Part shown: positions 24,026 through 33,114 of the stretch, piece after piece
Numbering within the stretch: the stretch's first letter is position 1
Layout of the letters: every line of letters begins with the position of its first letter
Assembly (NCBI GenBank): GCA_028819475.1
Contig: JAPPLJ010000016.1
Span: 35,960 to 99,959, forward strand
DNA length: 64,000 bases
DNA from: Rhodospirillaceae bacterium
GTDB lineage: Bacteria; Pseudomonadota; Alphaproteobacteria; Bin65
Direction: 5' to 3'
Position numbers and translations under genes: made by a program
Notes under the pieces: generated by a model
Told to the model about the DNA's origin: nothing
What the model saw: only the letters and a program-made list of their open reading frames with translations
Database searches by the model: none

Positions 24026-24227
24026 GATTGCCGGCAGAGGGCCGCGCGTCCGGACGCGGATGAAGGGCCCCGATCGTGCGCATCGCGCTCACCGGCGGCG
24101 CCAAATGGGCCGAGATGAACGCCATGCTGCACGGCGACCTCCGGACGAACCTCGAATTGACCGGGACTGGGCGCGAGACATCGGATTGACAGCGGTCGAC
24201 ATTACCAGCCGCTCTGCTTGCCACGGC

Positions 24228-24266
24228 CCAACGTGTCGATATATTCTCTCTATATCGACACGTTGG
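24228..24266. promoter_or_regulatory. Perfect 16-bp inverted repeat, probable operator of the Fic gene
   Basis: CCAACGTGTCGATATA (24228-24243) and its exact reverse complement (24251-24266) are separated by seven bases. The TGTCGATATA arm recurs in part at 24274-24290 and just before the start codon. It may be a repressor operator or an RNA hairpin in the leader. Confidence 0.65.
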
Positions 24267-24273
24267 AGCGAAG

Positions 24274-24290
24274 TGTCGATGCGATCGACA
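24274..24290. promoter_or_regulatory. Secondary dyad TGTCGAT-3-ATCGACA before the Fic gene
   Basis: Seven-base arms with a three-base spacer, the same half-site as the larger palindrome upstream. A further TGTCGAC (24303-24309) and ATATCGACAT (across the start codon) complete the cluster. Confidence 0.5.
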
Positions 24291-24329
24291 TGTCCGGATC
24301 ATGTGTCGACGGGAGCAGGATATATCGAC

Positions 24330-25415
24330 ATGGCGTTCGATCCCGATCGACCCTTCAACGACCTTCCAGACCTACCACCGGCCTCCGAAACCGAGACAAA
24401 GGCCATTCTTCGGAGTTGCATTACCGCGCGCGCGGCACTGGCGGAGCTCCGCGTCTCCGGGACTCTCATCCCGAACCAGGCGATGCTGATCAACTCGATC
24501 CCCCTGCTCGAAGCGCAGGCGAGTTCCGAGATCGAGAACATCGTCACGACGGCAGACCGGCTGTTCCGCTATGCCAACGACGCGGCGGGTCGAGCCGACC
24601 CTGCCACCAGGGAAGCTCTGCGCTACCGCACCGCCTTGCACAGCGGTTTCGAGATGCTGAACCAACGGCCGGTTTCGACCGCTATCGCGGTCGAAGTCTG
24701 TCGAACGATCAAGGGCGTCGAGCTGGACATTCGCAACACGCCGGGAACGGCGTTGGTGAACGATGCGACCGACGAGGTCATCTACACGCCGCCGGAGGGA
24801 GAGGATGTTCTCCGGAGCAAGCTGGCCAACTGGGAGCGCTACATTCACGAGACCGAGGAGATCGATCCGCTGATCCGGCTTGCGGTCATGCACTACCAGT
24901 TCGAGGCGATCCACCCGTTCGTCGACGGAAACGGCCGGACCGGACGCGTGCTGAACCTGCTCTATCTCGTTGACAAGGGCCTGCTCGACATTCCGGTCCT
25001 CTATCTCAGCCGGCACATCATCCGGAACAAGGCGCTCTACTACCGGCACCTGCTCGAGGTGACGACCCGGCAGGACTGGGAAGCATGGATACTGTTCATA
25101 CTGGAGGCTGTCAGAACGACGGCGGAATGGACCACGGCGAAAATCCGCGCGATCCGTGAGCTTCTCGACGAGACGGGCGCCGCAATTCGACGGAGGATGC
25201 CGAGAATCTACTCCCGGGAGCTGACGGAACTGATCTTCGTGCATCCCTACTGCCGGATCGGCGACGTGGTCAAAGCGGATATCGCCAAGCGCCAGACGGC
25301 CGCCGTTTACCTGAAGGCCCTCGCAGCCGAAGGCATCCTCCAGCAAATCAAGGCGGGGCGCGAGAACCTCTACATCAACCCGCCGCTTCTGGCGCTTCTG
25401 GCCGAGGACGCGTGA
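24330..25415 (+). CDS. Fic-domain AMP-transferase (class II autoinhibited) with C-terminal winged helix
   Basis: 361 residues. The N-terminal Fic_N part carries SSEIEN (65-70), fitting the inhibitory helix pattern SxxxE(G/N) placed before the core. The catalytic motif HPFVDGNGRTGR is complete (195-206), including His, the phosphate-binding Asn/Gly and both Arg. The C-terminal 60 residues look like a winged-helix domain (VVKADIAKRQTAAVYLKALAAEGIL). Fic enzymes transfer AMP from ATP to Ser/Thr/Tyr of target proteins. ATG 24330 lies inside the last TCGACA half-site, so binding there would also block translation or transcription. Self-regulation through the winged helix is inferred. The host target is unknown. 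Confidence 0.88.
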   Translation: MAFDPDRPFNDLPDLPPASETETKAILRSCITARAALAELRVSGTLIPNQAMLINSIPLLEAQASSEIENIVTTADRLFRYANDAAGRADPATREALRYRTALHSGFEMLNQRPVSTAIAVEVCRTIKGVELDIRNTPGTALVNDATDEVIYTPPEGEDVLRSKLANWERYIHETEEIDPLIRLAVMHYQFEAIHPFVDGNGRTGRVLNLLYLVDKGLLDIPVLYLSRHIIRNKALYYRHLLEVTTRQDWEAWILFILEAVRTTAEWTTAKIRAIRELLDETGAAIRRRMPRIYSRELTELIFVHPYCRIGDVVKADIAKRQTAAVYLKALAAEGILQQIKAGRENLYINPPLLALLAEDA

Positions 25416-25687
25416 CCATGCGCAACGCGGCAGCACCCTGACCGTGCCCGCATACTGTCGAACGGCGCTCGGGCAGGATGCCAATCGGGACCGTAACGCT
25501 TTGGTTTTCCGGATCGAACGGGATCAGGAACGGAAGGCGGAACAACATGCGCGACACGCATCTTCCGCCGCACCCTGCATTCCGATGATCCGGCAGCAAT
25601 GATTATGTATCTTCAGGTTTGCGTGACCGCAGGGCGGCCGTTCGGGTCTATCCGGCCGCCGTATCTCTTCTAACCCATTGATTTATT

Positions 25688-25763
25688 TGGTGCCGCAAGA
25701 GGGACTCGAACCCCCGACCTCCTGATTACAAATCAGATGCTCTACCGGCTGAGCTATTGCGGC
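25688..25763 (-). tRNA. tRNA-Thr (anticodon UGU)
   Basis: The minus strand folds as a cloverleaf: acceptor stem GCCGCAA pairs with TTGCGGC, the D-arm is GCTCAGCCGGTAGAGC, the anticodon loop is TTTGTAA with anticodon TGT, and the T-arm contains GGTTCGAGTCC. Discriminator A and the CCA end are encoded (25688-25691). 76 bases. No integrated element is seen beside it. Confidence 0.95.
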
Positions 25764-25866
25764 GCCGCGCTCCCCCGCCCTCGGCAAATTCGGGTTGGGG
25801 GCGGTTCCGGGCCGCCGGCGATATCGGGCGGGCGCCCCGAAACATCAAGAGATGATCGAGAGACTA

Positions 25867-26331
25867 TCAGGCGGCCAGCCAGCGGGCGAGCGCCTTGTCC
25901 GGGTCGGCGAGGCCGTCGACCGAATCGTACCAGTGGTCTTCCCAGCCCTGCTCCGGCAGGCCGGCGAACACCATCAGGTTGAGCGGATAGGCCTCGCTGT
26001 CGGTGCAGCGGCGGAAATCGTCGCGGAACAGGAAGACCGGCTTCTCCCAGGCGATCGCCATGCCGAGCTCGACCATCACACCCTCGTCGGGCGGGCAGCC
26101 GTTGACCACGGCGAAAATCCCGTCGCTGTCGCGCACGTCGCGCAGGTCGGCCTGGCCGATGCGCCAGGCCCAGCCGGGCGCCGCCTTGTCGACCTGGTTG
26201 TTGCGCGCGAACGGCTCCCAGACCTCGGCGCCGATGGCTTCGAGCGCGGCGGCGAGCTCCGCCAGCGGGCCGGCGCGCTGCTGGCCGGAAAAGCCGTAGG
26301 GATTGGCGAGATACAGGGTTTTCCGGGCCAT
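25867..26331 (-). CDS. Nucleoside 2-deoxyribosyltransferase-family protein
   Basis: 154 residues. The start TLYLANPYGFS, a DLRDVRDSDGIFAVVNG block and PDEGVMVELGMAIAWEKPVFLF match the nucleoside deoxyribosyltransferase fold (PF05014); the ExGMA-type glutamate is the likely catalytic residue. The family exchanges bases on deoxynucleosides or hydrolyses (deoxy)nucleoside monophosphates. It lies alone between the tRNA and ilvD on the opposite strand. Confidence 0.8.
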   Translation of the reverse strand: MARKTLYLANPYGFSGQQRAGPLAELAAALEAIGAEVWEPFARNNQVDKAAPGWAWRIGQADLRDVRDSDGIFAVVNGCPPDEGVMVELGMAIAWEKPVFLFRDDFRRCTDSEAYPLNLMVFAGLPEQGWEDHWYDSVDGLADPDKALARWLAA

Positions 26332-26515
26332 GACGCCGCGTCCTGGAAATTTCGCAATCGGCCGAACCGCCCGGACGATAGGTCATGCCCGTCCGCCGGT
26401 CCATGGCATCCCGCCCCTGCGCCACCCGTGCCGCTTGTCCGCTCCGGGCGCGCGCCGGTAATGTCGCCGCCTGACAGGCCATCATCGAAACATCATTGAT
26501 TTTGGGGAGTCCGCC

Positions 26516-28246
26516 ATGACCGGCAACGGCGCCTTCGACAAGTCCAAGATGCCCTCCCGCCACACCACGGTCGGGCCGGAGCGCGCGCCCCACCGGGCGT
26601 TCCTCTACGCCATGGGCGTGACCGAGGAGGAGGTCGCGCAACCGCTGGTCGGTGTGGCGGCGGCGTGGAACGAAGCCGCGCCCTGCAACATCTCCCTGCA
26701 CCGCCAGGCCCAGGCCGTGAAGCACGGCGTCGCCGCGGCCCGGGGCACGCCGCGCGAATTCGCCACCATCACCGTGACCGACGGCATCGCCATGGGCCAC
26801 GAGGGCATGAAGGCCTCGCTGGTCAGCCGCGAGATCATCGCCGATTCGGTCGAGCTGACCATGCGCGGCCACGGCTATGACGCGCTGGTGACGCTCGCCG
26901 GCTGCGACAAGAGCCTGCCGGGCATGATGATGGCGATGTGCCGGCTCAACGTGCCGGCCGTGTTCATCTACGGCGGCTCGATCCTGCCCGGCCGCTACCG
27001 CGGCAAGGACGTCACCATCGTCGACGTCTTCGAAGGCGTCGGCCAGCACGCTGCCGGCCATTGCGAAGACGAGGATCTGCGCGAACTGGAGCTGGTCGCC
27101 TGCCCGTCGGCCGGCTCGTGCGGCGGCCAGTTCACCGCCAACACGATGGCCTGCGTGTCCGAGGCAATCGGCCTGGCGCTGCCCGGCTCGGCCGGCGCGC
27201 CGGCGGCCTTCGAATCCCGCGACCAGCTGTGCGAAAAGTCCGGCGAGGCGGTGATGGAGCTGCTGCGGCTCAACCTGCGGCCGCGGGATATCGTGACCCG
27301 CGCGGCGCTGGAGAATGCCGCGGCGGTGGTCGCGGCGACCGGCGGCTCGACCAACGCCGGCCTGCATCTGCCGGCGATCGCCAACGAGTGCGGCATCGAC
27401 TTCGACCTCTACGACGTCGCCGAGATTTTCCGCAAGACGCCCTACATCGCCGACCTCAAGCCGGGCGGAAAATACGTCGCCAAGGACATGTACGAGGTCG
27501 GCGGCGTGCAGGTGGTCATCCGGGAACTGCTGGATGCCGGCCTTCTGCACGGCGATTGCCTGACCGTCACGGGCCGGACGCTGGCGGAGAACTGCGCCGG
27601 CGTGACATTCCCCGAGGGGCAGGACGTCGTCTACCGGGTGAAGGAGGCGCTGGCGCCGACCGGCGGCGTCGTCGGCCTCAAGGGCAACCTGGCGCCGGAG
27701 GGCGCGATCGTGAAGGTCGCCGGCATCGCGCCGGAAGGCCAGACCTTCACCGGCCCGGCCCGGGTCTTCGAGTGCGAGGAGGACTGTTTCGACTATGTCA
27801 CCAAGGGCGGCGTGCAGGAGGGCGATTGCCTGGTCATCCGCTACGAGGGGCCGAAGGGCGGGCCCGGCATGCGCGAGATGCTGGCGACCACGGCGGCGCT
27901 CTACGGCCTCGGCATCGAGAATGTCGCGCTGATCACCGACGGCCGCTTCTCCGGCGGCACCCGCGGCCTGTGCGTCGGCCATATCGGGCCGGAGGCCGCG
28001 GTCGGCGGCCCCATCGGCCTGTTGCGGGACGGCGACATCGTCACCATCGACGCGCCGGGCGGCACGATCTCGGTCGATTTGAGCGATGCGGAGCTTGCGG
28101 CGCGCCGCGAGGCCTGGCAGCCGCGGGAAAACATCTACGGGTCCGGTGCGATCTGGCGCTATGCCCAGACCGTCGGCCCGGCGCGCCACGGCGCCGTCTG
28201 TCACCCCGGCGCCCGCGCCGAAGGGCATGTGTACGCGGATTTGTAG
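26516..28246 (+). CDS. ilvD: Dihydroxy-acid dehydratase
   Basis: 576 residues, typical length. It removes water from 2,3-dihydroxy-isovalerate or -methylvalerate in the branched-chain amino-acid pathway, using an iron-sulfur cluster. Conserved blocks: [24 protein letters not shown] (cluster cysteine), [16 protein letters not shown] (second cysteine), [15 protein letters not shown] and [18 protein letters not shown] lies seven bases before the ATG. No other ilv genes are nearby. An Edd- or sugar-acid dehydratase role in the same superfamily is less likely given the MPSRH-type start. Confidence 0.93.
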   Translation: MTGNGAFDKSKMPSRHTTVGPERAPHRAFLYAMGVTEEEVAQPLVGVAAAWNEAAPCNISLHRQAQAVKHGVAAARGTPREFATITVTDGIAMGHEGMKASLVSREIIADSVELTMRGHGYDALVTLAGCDKSLPGMMMAMCRLNVPAVFIYGGSILPGRYRGKDVTIVDVFEGVGQHAAGHCEDEDLRELELVACPSAGSCGGQFTANTMACVSEAIGLALPGSAGAPAAFESRDQLCEKSGEAVMELLRLNLRPRDIVTRAALENAAAVVAATGGSTNAGLHLPAIANECGIDFDLYDVAEIFRKTPYIADLKPGGKYVAKDMYEVGGVQVVIRELLDAGLLHGDCLTVTGRTLAENCAGVTFPEGQDVVYRVKEALAPTGGVVGLKGNLAPEGAIVKVAGIAPEGQTFTGPARVFECEEDCFDYVTKGGVQEGDCLVIRYEGPKGGPGMREMLATTAALYGLGIENVALITDGRFSGGTRGLCVGHIGPEAAVGGPIGLLRDGDIVTIDAPGGTISVDLSDAELAARREAWQPRENIYGSGAIWRYAQTVGPARHGAVCHPGARAEGHVYADL

Positions 28247-28276
28247 GCTGGCGCTTTCGCGTACCTCGCTGGGATT

Positions 28277-28305
28277 GTAGGGGAGGGTTTGAAACCCTCC
28301 CCTAC
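28277..28305. repeat. 29-base perfect palindrome after ilvD
   Basis: GTAGGGGAGGGTTT, one G, then the exact reverse complement. It recurs at 61969-61996 with one base missing. It could form a strong hairpin 30 bases after the ilvD stop and end its transcript, but no T-run follows, so it is better called a dispersed palindromic unit. Confidence 0.7.
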
Positions 28306-28386
28306 GCCCGGCAAGGACCGTGAACCGGGGTCCGGGCGGCCCGCGACGAATCGTAGAAATCCGCGGACTGTCCGCGAATTCGCCCC

Positions 28387-29541
28387 CTACCCCGTCGTGC
28401 GCATGAAGCGCCCCGGCTCTGCAATCAGCACGATCAGGATGCTGAGGCCGGCGCAGGCGGCGAAGCCGAGGGTGAGCGGCATGACGGTGCCGTCGAAGGC
28501 GTCGCCGATCGCCCAGCCCAGCGCCGAGCCGATGGCGGTCGAGACGAAGCCGGTGATCGACGAGGCGGTGCCGGCGATCGCGCCGTGGGGCTCCATCGCC
28601 AGGGCGTTGAAGTTCGGGAAGCACAGGCCGACCATGAACATGGAGAGGCCGAGAAAGACGAGCAGCAGGACGAGCGACGGCTCGCCGGCCCAGGCGAGCG
28701 CGGCGAAGGCGAGCGCCAGGGCGAGCTGCATCAGCAATGCGCTGTGGGACATGCGGCGCATGCCAAGCCGCGGCACCAGCCGGGCGTTGACGAAGGCGGA
28801 GGCGATGCTGAACAGCGCGATGCCGCCGAAGGCGACCGGGAACCAGGCGTCGATCCGGTAGATGCCGACGAAAATCTGGTGCGACGACGCGATATAGGCG
28901 AGCAGCGGCCCGAAGGTCAGGCTGACGGTCGCCATGTAGCAGAGGGTCTGACGGTTGCCCAGCACGGCGCCTGCCGCGCCCGCAAAGCTGCGCACCGTAA
29001 GCGGCCGGCGCGCGTCCTTCGGCTGGGTCTCCTTGAGGCGCAGCCCGGCCCACAGCGTCAGGATCGCGGCGATGCCGAGCAGGAACCAGAAAATGTCCTG
29101 CCACGGGCCGATCAACAGAATGCCGGCGCCGATCCCCGGCGCGACCACAGGCACGAGGATGAAGATCGCCATGATGAAGGACATCGCCCGCGCCATCGCC
29201 CGCCCGGCGAAGCGGTCGCGGACGACGGCGACGGCGATAACCCGCGTCGCCCCGGCCGCCACGCCCTGGAACAGCCGCCCCGCCAGATGGGTATCGAAAT
29301 CGAGCGCCGCCACCGCCGCGACGGTCGCCGCCATGTAGACCGCCATGCCGAAATAGAAGACCGGCTTGCGGCCGTAGCGGTCGGAAAAGGGGCCGAAGAC
29401 GAGCTGGCCGATGCCGAAGCCGACCATGTAGCTGACGATCACCAGCTGCTGGTCGTTCATGTCGGTGAGATCGTAATGCGCCTCGATGGCCGGCAGGGCC
29501 GGCAGCATGATGTCGATGGTCAGCGCCGTGATCCCCATCAT
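28387..29541 (-). CDS. MFS drug-resistance transporter, Bcr/CflA type
   Basis: 384 residues from the first ATG. Twelve-helix MFS pattern with GQLVFGPFSDRYGRKPVF (motif A between helices 2 and 3), an ALDFDTHLAGRLFQGVAAG segment and RVIAVAVVRDRFAGRAMA, as in bicyclomycin-resistance exporters. The first membrane helix seems to begin upstream of this ATG (EFILLIALMMG), and the frame stays open back to the thioesterase stop at 29668 without ATG, GTG or TTG. A CTG or other rare start is therefore likely, adding up to about 15 residues. Substrate unknown. It is the third gene of an EthD-thioesterase-MFS run. Confidence 0.82.
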   Translation of the reverse strand: MMGITALTIDIMLPALPAIEAHYDLTDMNDQQLVIVSYMVGFGIGQLVFGPFSDRYGRKPVFYFGMAVYMAATVAAVAALDFDTHLAGRLFQGVAAGATRVIAVAVVRDRFAGRAMARAMSFIMAIFILVPVVAPGIGAGILLIGPWQDIFWFLLGIAAILTLWAGLRLKETQPKDARRPLTVRSFAGAAGAVLGNRQTLCYMATVSLTFGPLLAYIASSHQIFVGIYRIDAWFPVAFGGIALFSIASAFVNARLVPRLGMRRMSHSALLMQLALALAFAALAWAGEPSLVLLLVFLGLSMFMVGLCFPNFNALAMEPHGAIAGTASSITGFVSTAIGSALGWAIGDAFDGTVMPLTLGFAACAGLSILIVLIAEPGRFMRTTG

Positions 29542-29667
29542 CAGGGCGATCAGCAGGATGAACTCGACGCCGATCCGGGGCGGCGCGGCGCTGCCTGTGG
29601 CGGAGCCGGATATGGCGGGGCTGGATATGGCGGTATTCCGTTCGGGTCCGGCGCGGGTCGGCGCGCC

Positions 29668-30069
29668 TTAGACGCGCATCAGCGTCGCCGTGGCGATGGC
29701 GATCAGCTTTTCCGCGCCGTCTTTCACGGCGAACACGTCGGCCCGGGCGATCGCGGTGCGGCGGGTCGCCTTGACGACATGGCCGCGGCCGACGAACAGG
29801 TCTCCGGCGCCGGGGGCAAGGAAGTTGATCTTGTATTCGGCGGTCCGGCATTCGCCGACCAGCGACGCCGCCGCCCGGGCGCAGGCGGTATCGGCCAGAT
29901 AGCTCACGGCGGCGCCATGAAGGAACCCGCCGCGCTGCACCAGGTCGTCCCGGAACGGCAGATGCACCTCCGCCTCGCCGTCGCGCCAGTATTTCAGTTC
30001 GGAGCCGAGCAGGCTGCCGAAGGCCGACGGAGCCAGTTTGCCGCCGGAACCGGGAGCGCCGCCGCTCAC
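29668..30069 (-). CDS. PaaI-family hotdog thioesterase
   Basis: 133 residues. The hotdog-fold core shows RGGFLHGAAVSYLADTACARAA, where HG and the later acidic residue are the usual active-site elements, then EYKINFLAPG and a final AIATATLMRV strand. It probably hydrolyses an acyl- or aryl-CoA thioester. GTG 30069 overlaps the stop of the EthD gene (GTGA). Substrate unknown. Confidence 0.82.
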   Translation of the reverse strand: MSGGAPGSGGKLAPSAFGSLLGSELKYWRDGEAEVHLPFRDDLVQRGGFLHGAAVSYLADTACARAAASLVGECRTAEYKINFLAPGAGDLFVGRGHVVKATRRTAIARADVFAVKDGAEKLIAIATATLMRV

Positions 30070-30443
30070 GCCCCGCCCCCGACGATCTCCCGCTCGGTGG
30101 CGAACCAGATCGGCGAGTTTTCCAGGTCGATGAAGCGGGCCTCGTCCTCAAGCAGTGCGCGCCCGGCGGCCCGGCCCGCCTTGGTGGAAAACCCGGCCTG
30201 CACGGCCTCAAGGCTGTCGAACCACAGCTCGGCGACGCCGTCGAAGGGCGCCGTCGCGCCCCGGACTTTCGCGGCCGCTTCGGCGAGGTCGCTGTCGAAG
30301 CGCGTGCTCTGGACGTAGCGCCGGATGCCCAGCGCCGCGGCGTGGCGGCGGACCAGCGGCGCGTGGGTATCGCGCCAGTAGGCGTCGAACTGCTCCGGGG
30401 TCAGGTCCGGCCTGCGGCGCAGGCAGAAGGTGATCTTGAACAT
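30066..30443 (-). CDS. EthD-domain (dimeric alpha/beta barrel) protein
   Basis: 125 residues beginning MFKITFCLRRRPDLTPEQFDAYWRD, the typical EthD opening, with a conserved His/Arg patch (THAPLVRRHAAALGI). EthD-like proteins are small dimers found next to degradation or polyketide genes, with roles in lactonisation or auxiliary oxidation. Coupled to the thioesterase by GTGA. Confidence 0.82.
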   Translation of the reverse strand: MFKITFCLRRRPDLTPEQFDAYWRDTHAPLVRRHAAALGIRRYVQSTRFDSDLAEAAAKVRGATAPFDGVAELWFDSLEAVQAGFSTKAGRAAGRALLEDEARFIDLENSPIWFATEREIVGGGA

Positions 30444-30539
30444 GGGTCTCCCTGTAGACGGTCTTGCGCCAGCCGCCCAGCGGTCCGGCCGCGGCGCATC
30501 ACCGCCCGAATCCGGTGCGCCGGGCGACCGGCGTGCGCG

Positions 30540-31328
30540 TCAGGCAGCCGCCAGTTCGCACCAGATCGGCGTGTGGTCCGACGCTTTCGGCCGTCCGCGC
30601 GGTTTCTGGTCGATCCGGCAGTCGGTCAGCAGGTCGGCCGCCTGGGGCGACAGCAGCAGATGATCGATGCGAATGCCGCGGTCGTTCTGCCAGGCGCCGC
30701 CCTGGTAGTCCCAGAAGGTGTAGGCCCGGGCATGCGGGTTCAGGGTCCGGAAGGCCTCGGTGTAGCCGAGCGCCAGCAGCCGGCGGAAGGCGGCGCGGCT
30801 CTCCGGCCGGAACAGGGCGTCGCCGTGCCAGGCCGCCGGATCGTGGCAGTCCTCGCCCTGCGGGATCACGTTGTAGTCGCCGCCCAGGACGACCGGCTCC
30901 TCCAACGCCAGGAGGTCGCGGGCATGGGCGATCAGCCGTTCCATCCAGGCCAGCTTGTAGCCGAACTTGTCCGAATTCGCCGGATTGCCGTTGGGCAGGT
31001 AGATGCTGGCGACGCGCAGGACGCCGGCGTCGGTTTCCGTAACGGCCTCGATGTAGCGCGCCTGCTCGTCGCCTTCGTCGCCGGGGAGCCGGGTATGGAC
31101 AACCTCCAGCGGCGTTTTCGAGAAGATGGCGACGCCGTTGTAGGATTTCTGGCCGCTGATCGCGATGTTGTAGCCGGCCGCTTCCAGTTCCATACGCGGG
31201 AAGCTCTCCTCGGTGGATTTGATTTCCTGGAACAGCGCGATGTCCGGGCCGAATTCGTCCAGCCAGGCCAGCACATTCGCCATGCGCGCCTTGATCGAAT
31301 TGACGTTGAAGGTCGCGATCCGGGTCAT
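30540..31328 (-). CDS. xthA: Exodeoxyribonuclease III (AP endonuclease)
   Basis: 262 residues, normal length. It cuts DNA at abasic sites and degrades 3' ends in base-excision repair. Conserved blocks: IATFNVNSIKAR at the start, FQEIKSTEESFP (metal-binding Glu), NGNPANSDKFGYKLAWM, GGDYNVIP and IDHLLLSPQ, with the terminal SDHTPIW histidine. It is 42 bases from erpA on the same strand. Confidence 0.95.
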   Translation of the reverse strand: MTRIATFNVNSIKARMANVLAWLDEFGPDIALFQEIKSTEESFPRMELEAAGYNIAISGQKSYNGVAIFSKTPLEVVHTRLPGDEGDEQARYIEAVTETDAGVLRVASIYLPNGNPANSDKFGYKLAWMERLIAHARDLLALEEPVVLGGDYNVIPQGEDCHDPAAWHGDALFRPESRAAFRRLLALGYTEAFRTLNPHARAYTFWDYQGGAWQNDRGIRIDHLLLSPQAADLLTDCRIDQKPRGRPKASDHTPIWCELAAA

Positions 31329-31370
31329 CGGGCCGACCGCCGGCGCAGATGGGGCCTGCTCACCCGCGGC

Positions 31371-31718
31371 TCAATCGACCGAAAAGCTGGTGCCGCAGCC
31401 GCAGTTCGACGTGGCGTTGGGATTTTCGACGGCAAAATAGCTGCCGATCAACTCCTGCTTGAAATCGACCTGGGCGTTGCCCAGAAAATCGAGCGAGATT
31501 TCGTCGACGACGACCTTCACCCCGTCGCGCTCGAACACCGTGTCGTCGTCGTTCACGGCATCGTCGAAATCGAAGCGGTACTGGAAACCGTTGCAGCCGC
31601 CGCCGTCTACCGCGACACGCAGCATCAGCCGCTCGTTGCCCTCCGCGGCGCGCAGCTCGGCAACGCGCCGCGCGGCGCTTTCCGTGATGCCGAAGAAGGG
31701 TGTGGCGGAATCGGGCAT
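31371..31718 (-). CDS. erpA: Iron-sulfur cluster insertion protein ErpA
   Basis: 115 residues of the A-type carrier family, which delivers [Fe-S] clusters to target enzymes. The three conserved cysteines are present: GGGCNGFQY and NCGCGTSF near the C-terminus. The start FFGITESAARRVAEL is typical. erpA, xthA and the divergent dgt form an arrangement common in alphaproteobacteria. Confidence 0.93.
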   Translation of the reverse strand: MPDSATPFFGITESAARRVAELRAAEGNERLMLRVAVDGGGCNGFQYRFDFDDAVNDDDTVFERDGVKVVVDEISLDFLGNAQVDFKQELIGSYFAVENPNATSNCGCGTSFSVD

Positions 31719-31882
31719 GGGCGGTTGCCGGGTCTCACTCGTACCTGCCCCAGAGTTAGGGAAACGGCGGCGATAGTCAATTTCGGAACCGCCGCCGGAA
31801 CGGTCCTTCGGGCGCCCGCGCCCGCGCGCCGCTACCCGCTGGCGGATTGCCGGGAACCTGCTGCCGCCCTAGGTTCCGGCCC

Positions 31883-33100
31883 ATGAACCGTGCCGAAGCG
31901 CCCGACCGGATTTTCGGCGTCCGCCATGCGCCCTATGCATGCGATCCGGCGCACAGCCGCGGCCGCCTCCACGGCGAGCCGGAATGTGCGACGCGCACGG
32001 TGTTCCAGCGCGACCGCGACCGAATCGTCCACTCGACGGCGTTCCGCCGGATGAAGCACAAGACCCAGGTCTTCGTCTCCCACGAAGGCGACCATTACCG
32101 GACGCGCCTGACCCATTCGCTGGAAGTCTCGAACATCGCCCGCTCGGTCGGCCGCTGCCTGGGCCTGAACGAGGAACTGGCCGAAACCCTGGCGCTGGCG
32201 CACGACCTGGGCCACACGCCGTTCGGCCACGCCGGCGAGAACGCGCTCAACGACTGCATGGCGGACTACGGCGGCTTCGACCACAACGCCCAGACGCTGC
32301 GGATCCTGACGCGGCTGGAGCGCAAATACGCCGAATTCGACGGCCTGAACCTGACCTGGGAAACGCTCGAAGGCGTGGTCAAGCATAACGGCCCGCTCGT
32401 GAAACCGTCTGCCGGGCCGGCCGCGGAGCCGGCGATGCAGCCGGTTCCCGAGCCGATCGCCGACTATGTCGCGCAGCACGATCTGGAACTCGACACCTGG
32501 CCGGGGCTGGAGGCGCAGGTTGCGGCGCTGGCCGACGATATCGCCTACAACAATCACGATCTGGACGACGGCCTGCGCGCCGGCCTGTTCACCGTCGCCG
32601 AGGTGCGCGAGGTCGGTTTCGTCGACGAAACGTTCCGCGAGGTGCTGGACCGCTATCCCGATCTCGAGGAGCCGCGGCTGAACAACGAGGCGAACCGCCG
32701 GCTGATCAGCCTGATGGTCGACGACCTGCTGTCCGAGACAGGGCGCCGCCTCGCAGCCTATCGGCCCGGCGATCCGGACGCCGTGCGCCGGCGCGGCGGT
32801 GCGACGGCGGCCTTTTCCGGAACCATGGCGGCCAACGACCGGGCGTTGAAGGCGTTCCTTTACGAGAATATGTACGCCCATCCGAAGGTCAGGCGCGAGA
32901 CCGACGAGGCGCGCAACGTGCTGCGCAGCCTGTTCGGCCTGTTCTTCGACCGGCCCGACCGGCTGCCCCTGCCGTGGCGCCGCCGCGCGGAAGCCGGCGG
33001 CGAAGCCCGCCGCGCCCGCGTTATCGCCGACTATATCGCCGGGATGACCGACCGGTTTGCCCTGAACGAACATCACCGGCTGATTGCCGCCGAACGCTGA
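31883..33100 (+). CDS. dgt: Deoxyguanosinetriphosphate triphosphohydrolase-like protein
   Basis: 405 residues of the HD superfamily. Metal ligands are seen as [23 protein letters not shown] (HD) and [12 protein letters not shown]. The [11 protein letters not shown] motif is typical of Dgt type 2 proteins. It hydrolyses dNTPs to nucleoside and triphosphate and shapes dNTP pools. ATG 31883 was chosen over a frame start at 31847 because the family begins near [11 protein letters not shown]. argS follows after 14 bases. Confidence 0.92.
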   Translation: MNRAEAPDRIFGVRHAPYACDPAHSRGRLHGEPECATRTVFQRDRDRIVHSTAFRRMKHKTQVFVSHEGDHYRTRLTHSLEVSNIARSVGRCLGLNEELAETLALAHDLGHTPFGHAGENALNDCMADYGGFDHNAQTLRILTRLERKYAEFDGLNLTWETLEGVVKHNGPLVKPSAGPAAEPAMQPVPEPIADYVAQHDLELDTWPGLEAQVAALADDIAYNNHDLDDGLRAGLFTVAEVREVGFVDETFREVLDRYPDLEEPRLNNEANRRLISLMVDDLLSETGRRLAAYRPGDPDAVRRRGGATAAFSGTMAANDRALKAFLYENMYAHPKVRRETDEARNVLRSLFGLFFDRPDRLPLPWRRRAEAGGEARRARVIADYIAGMTDRFALNEHHRLIAAER

Positions 33101-33114
33101 CGGACCCGCTTCGC

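Larger units (their letters stand above)
24026..24329. other. 304-bp control region before the Fic gene
   Basis: The first 160 bases hold nothing I can assign; a 37-codon GTG frame (24076-24189) was judged unreliable. The last 100 bases are dense with TGTCGA/TCGACA half-sites, including a perfect 16-bp inverted repeat and a second shorter dyad, reaching right up to the start codon. Confidence 0.6.

Noticed and set aside
24076..24189. 37-codon GTG frame between the Na/Pi-type gene and the Fic gene
   Set aside because: It is short, has no recognisable content beyond a start-like segment, and lies before a regulatory region; it could be a gene remnant but cannot be supported.
25600..25764. tRNA-Thr as an integration site for a genomic island
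   Set aside because: No integrase gene and no repeat of the tRNA 3' end was found nearby.
25754..30211. A single minus-strand frame open for nearly 1500 codons
   Set aside because: It crosses ilvD, MFS and thioesterase genes in a wrong frame; such antisense openness is a usual by-product of high GC.
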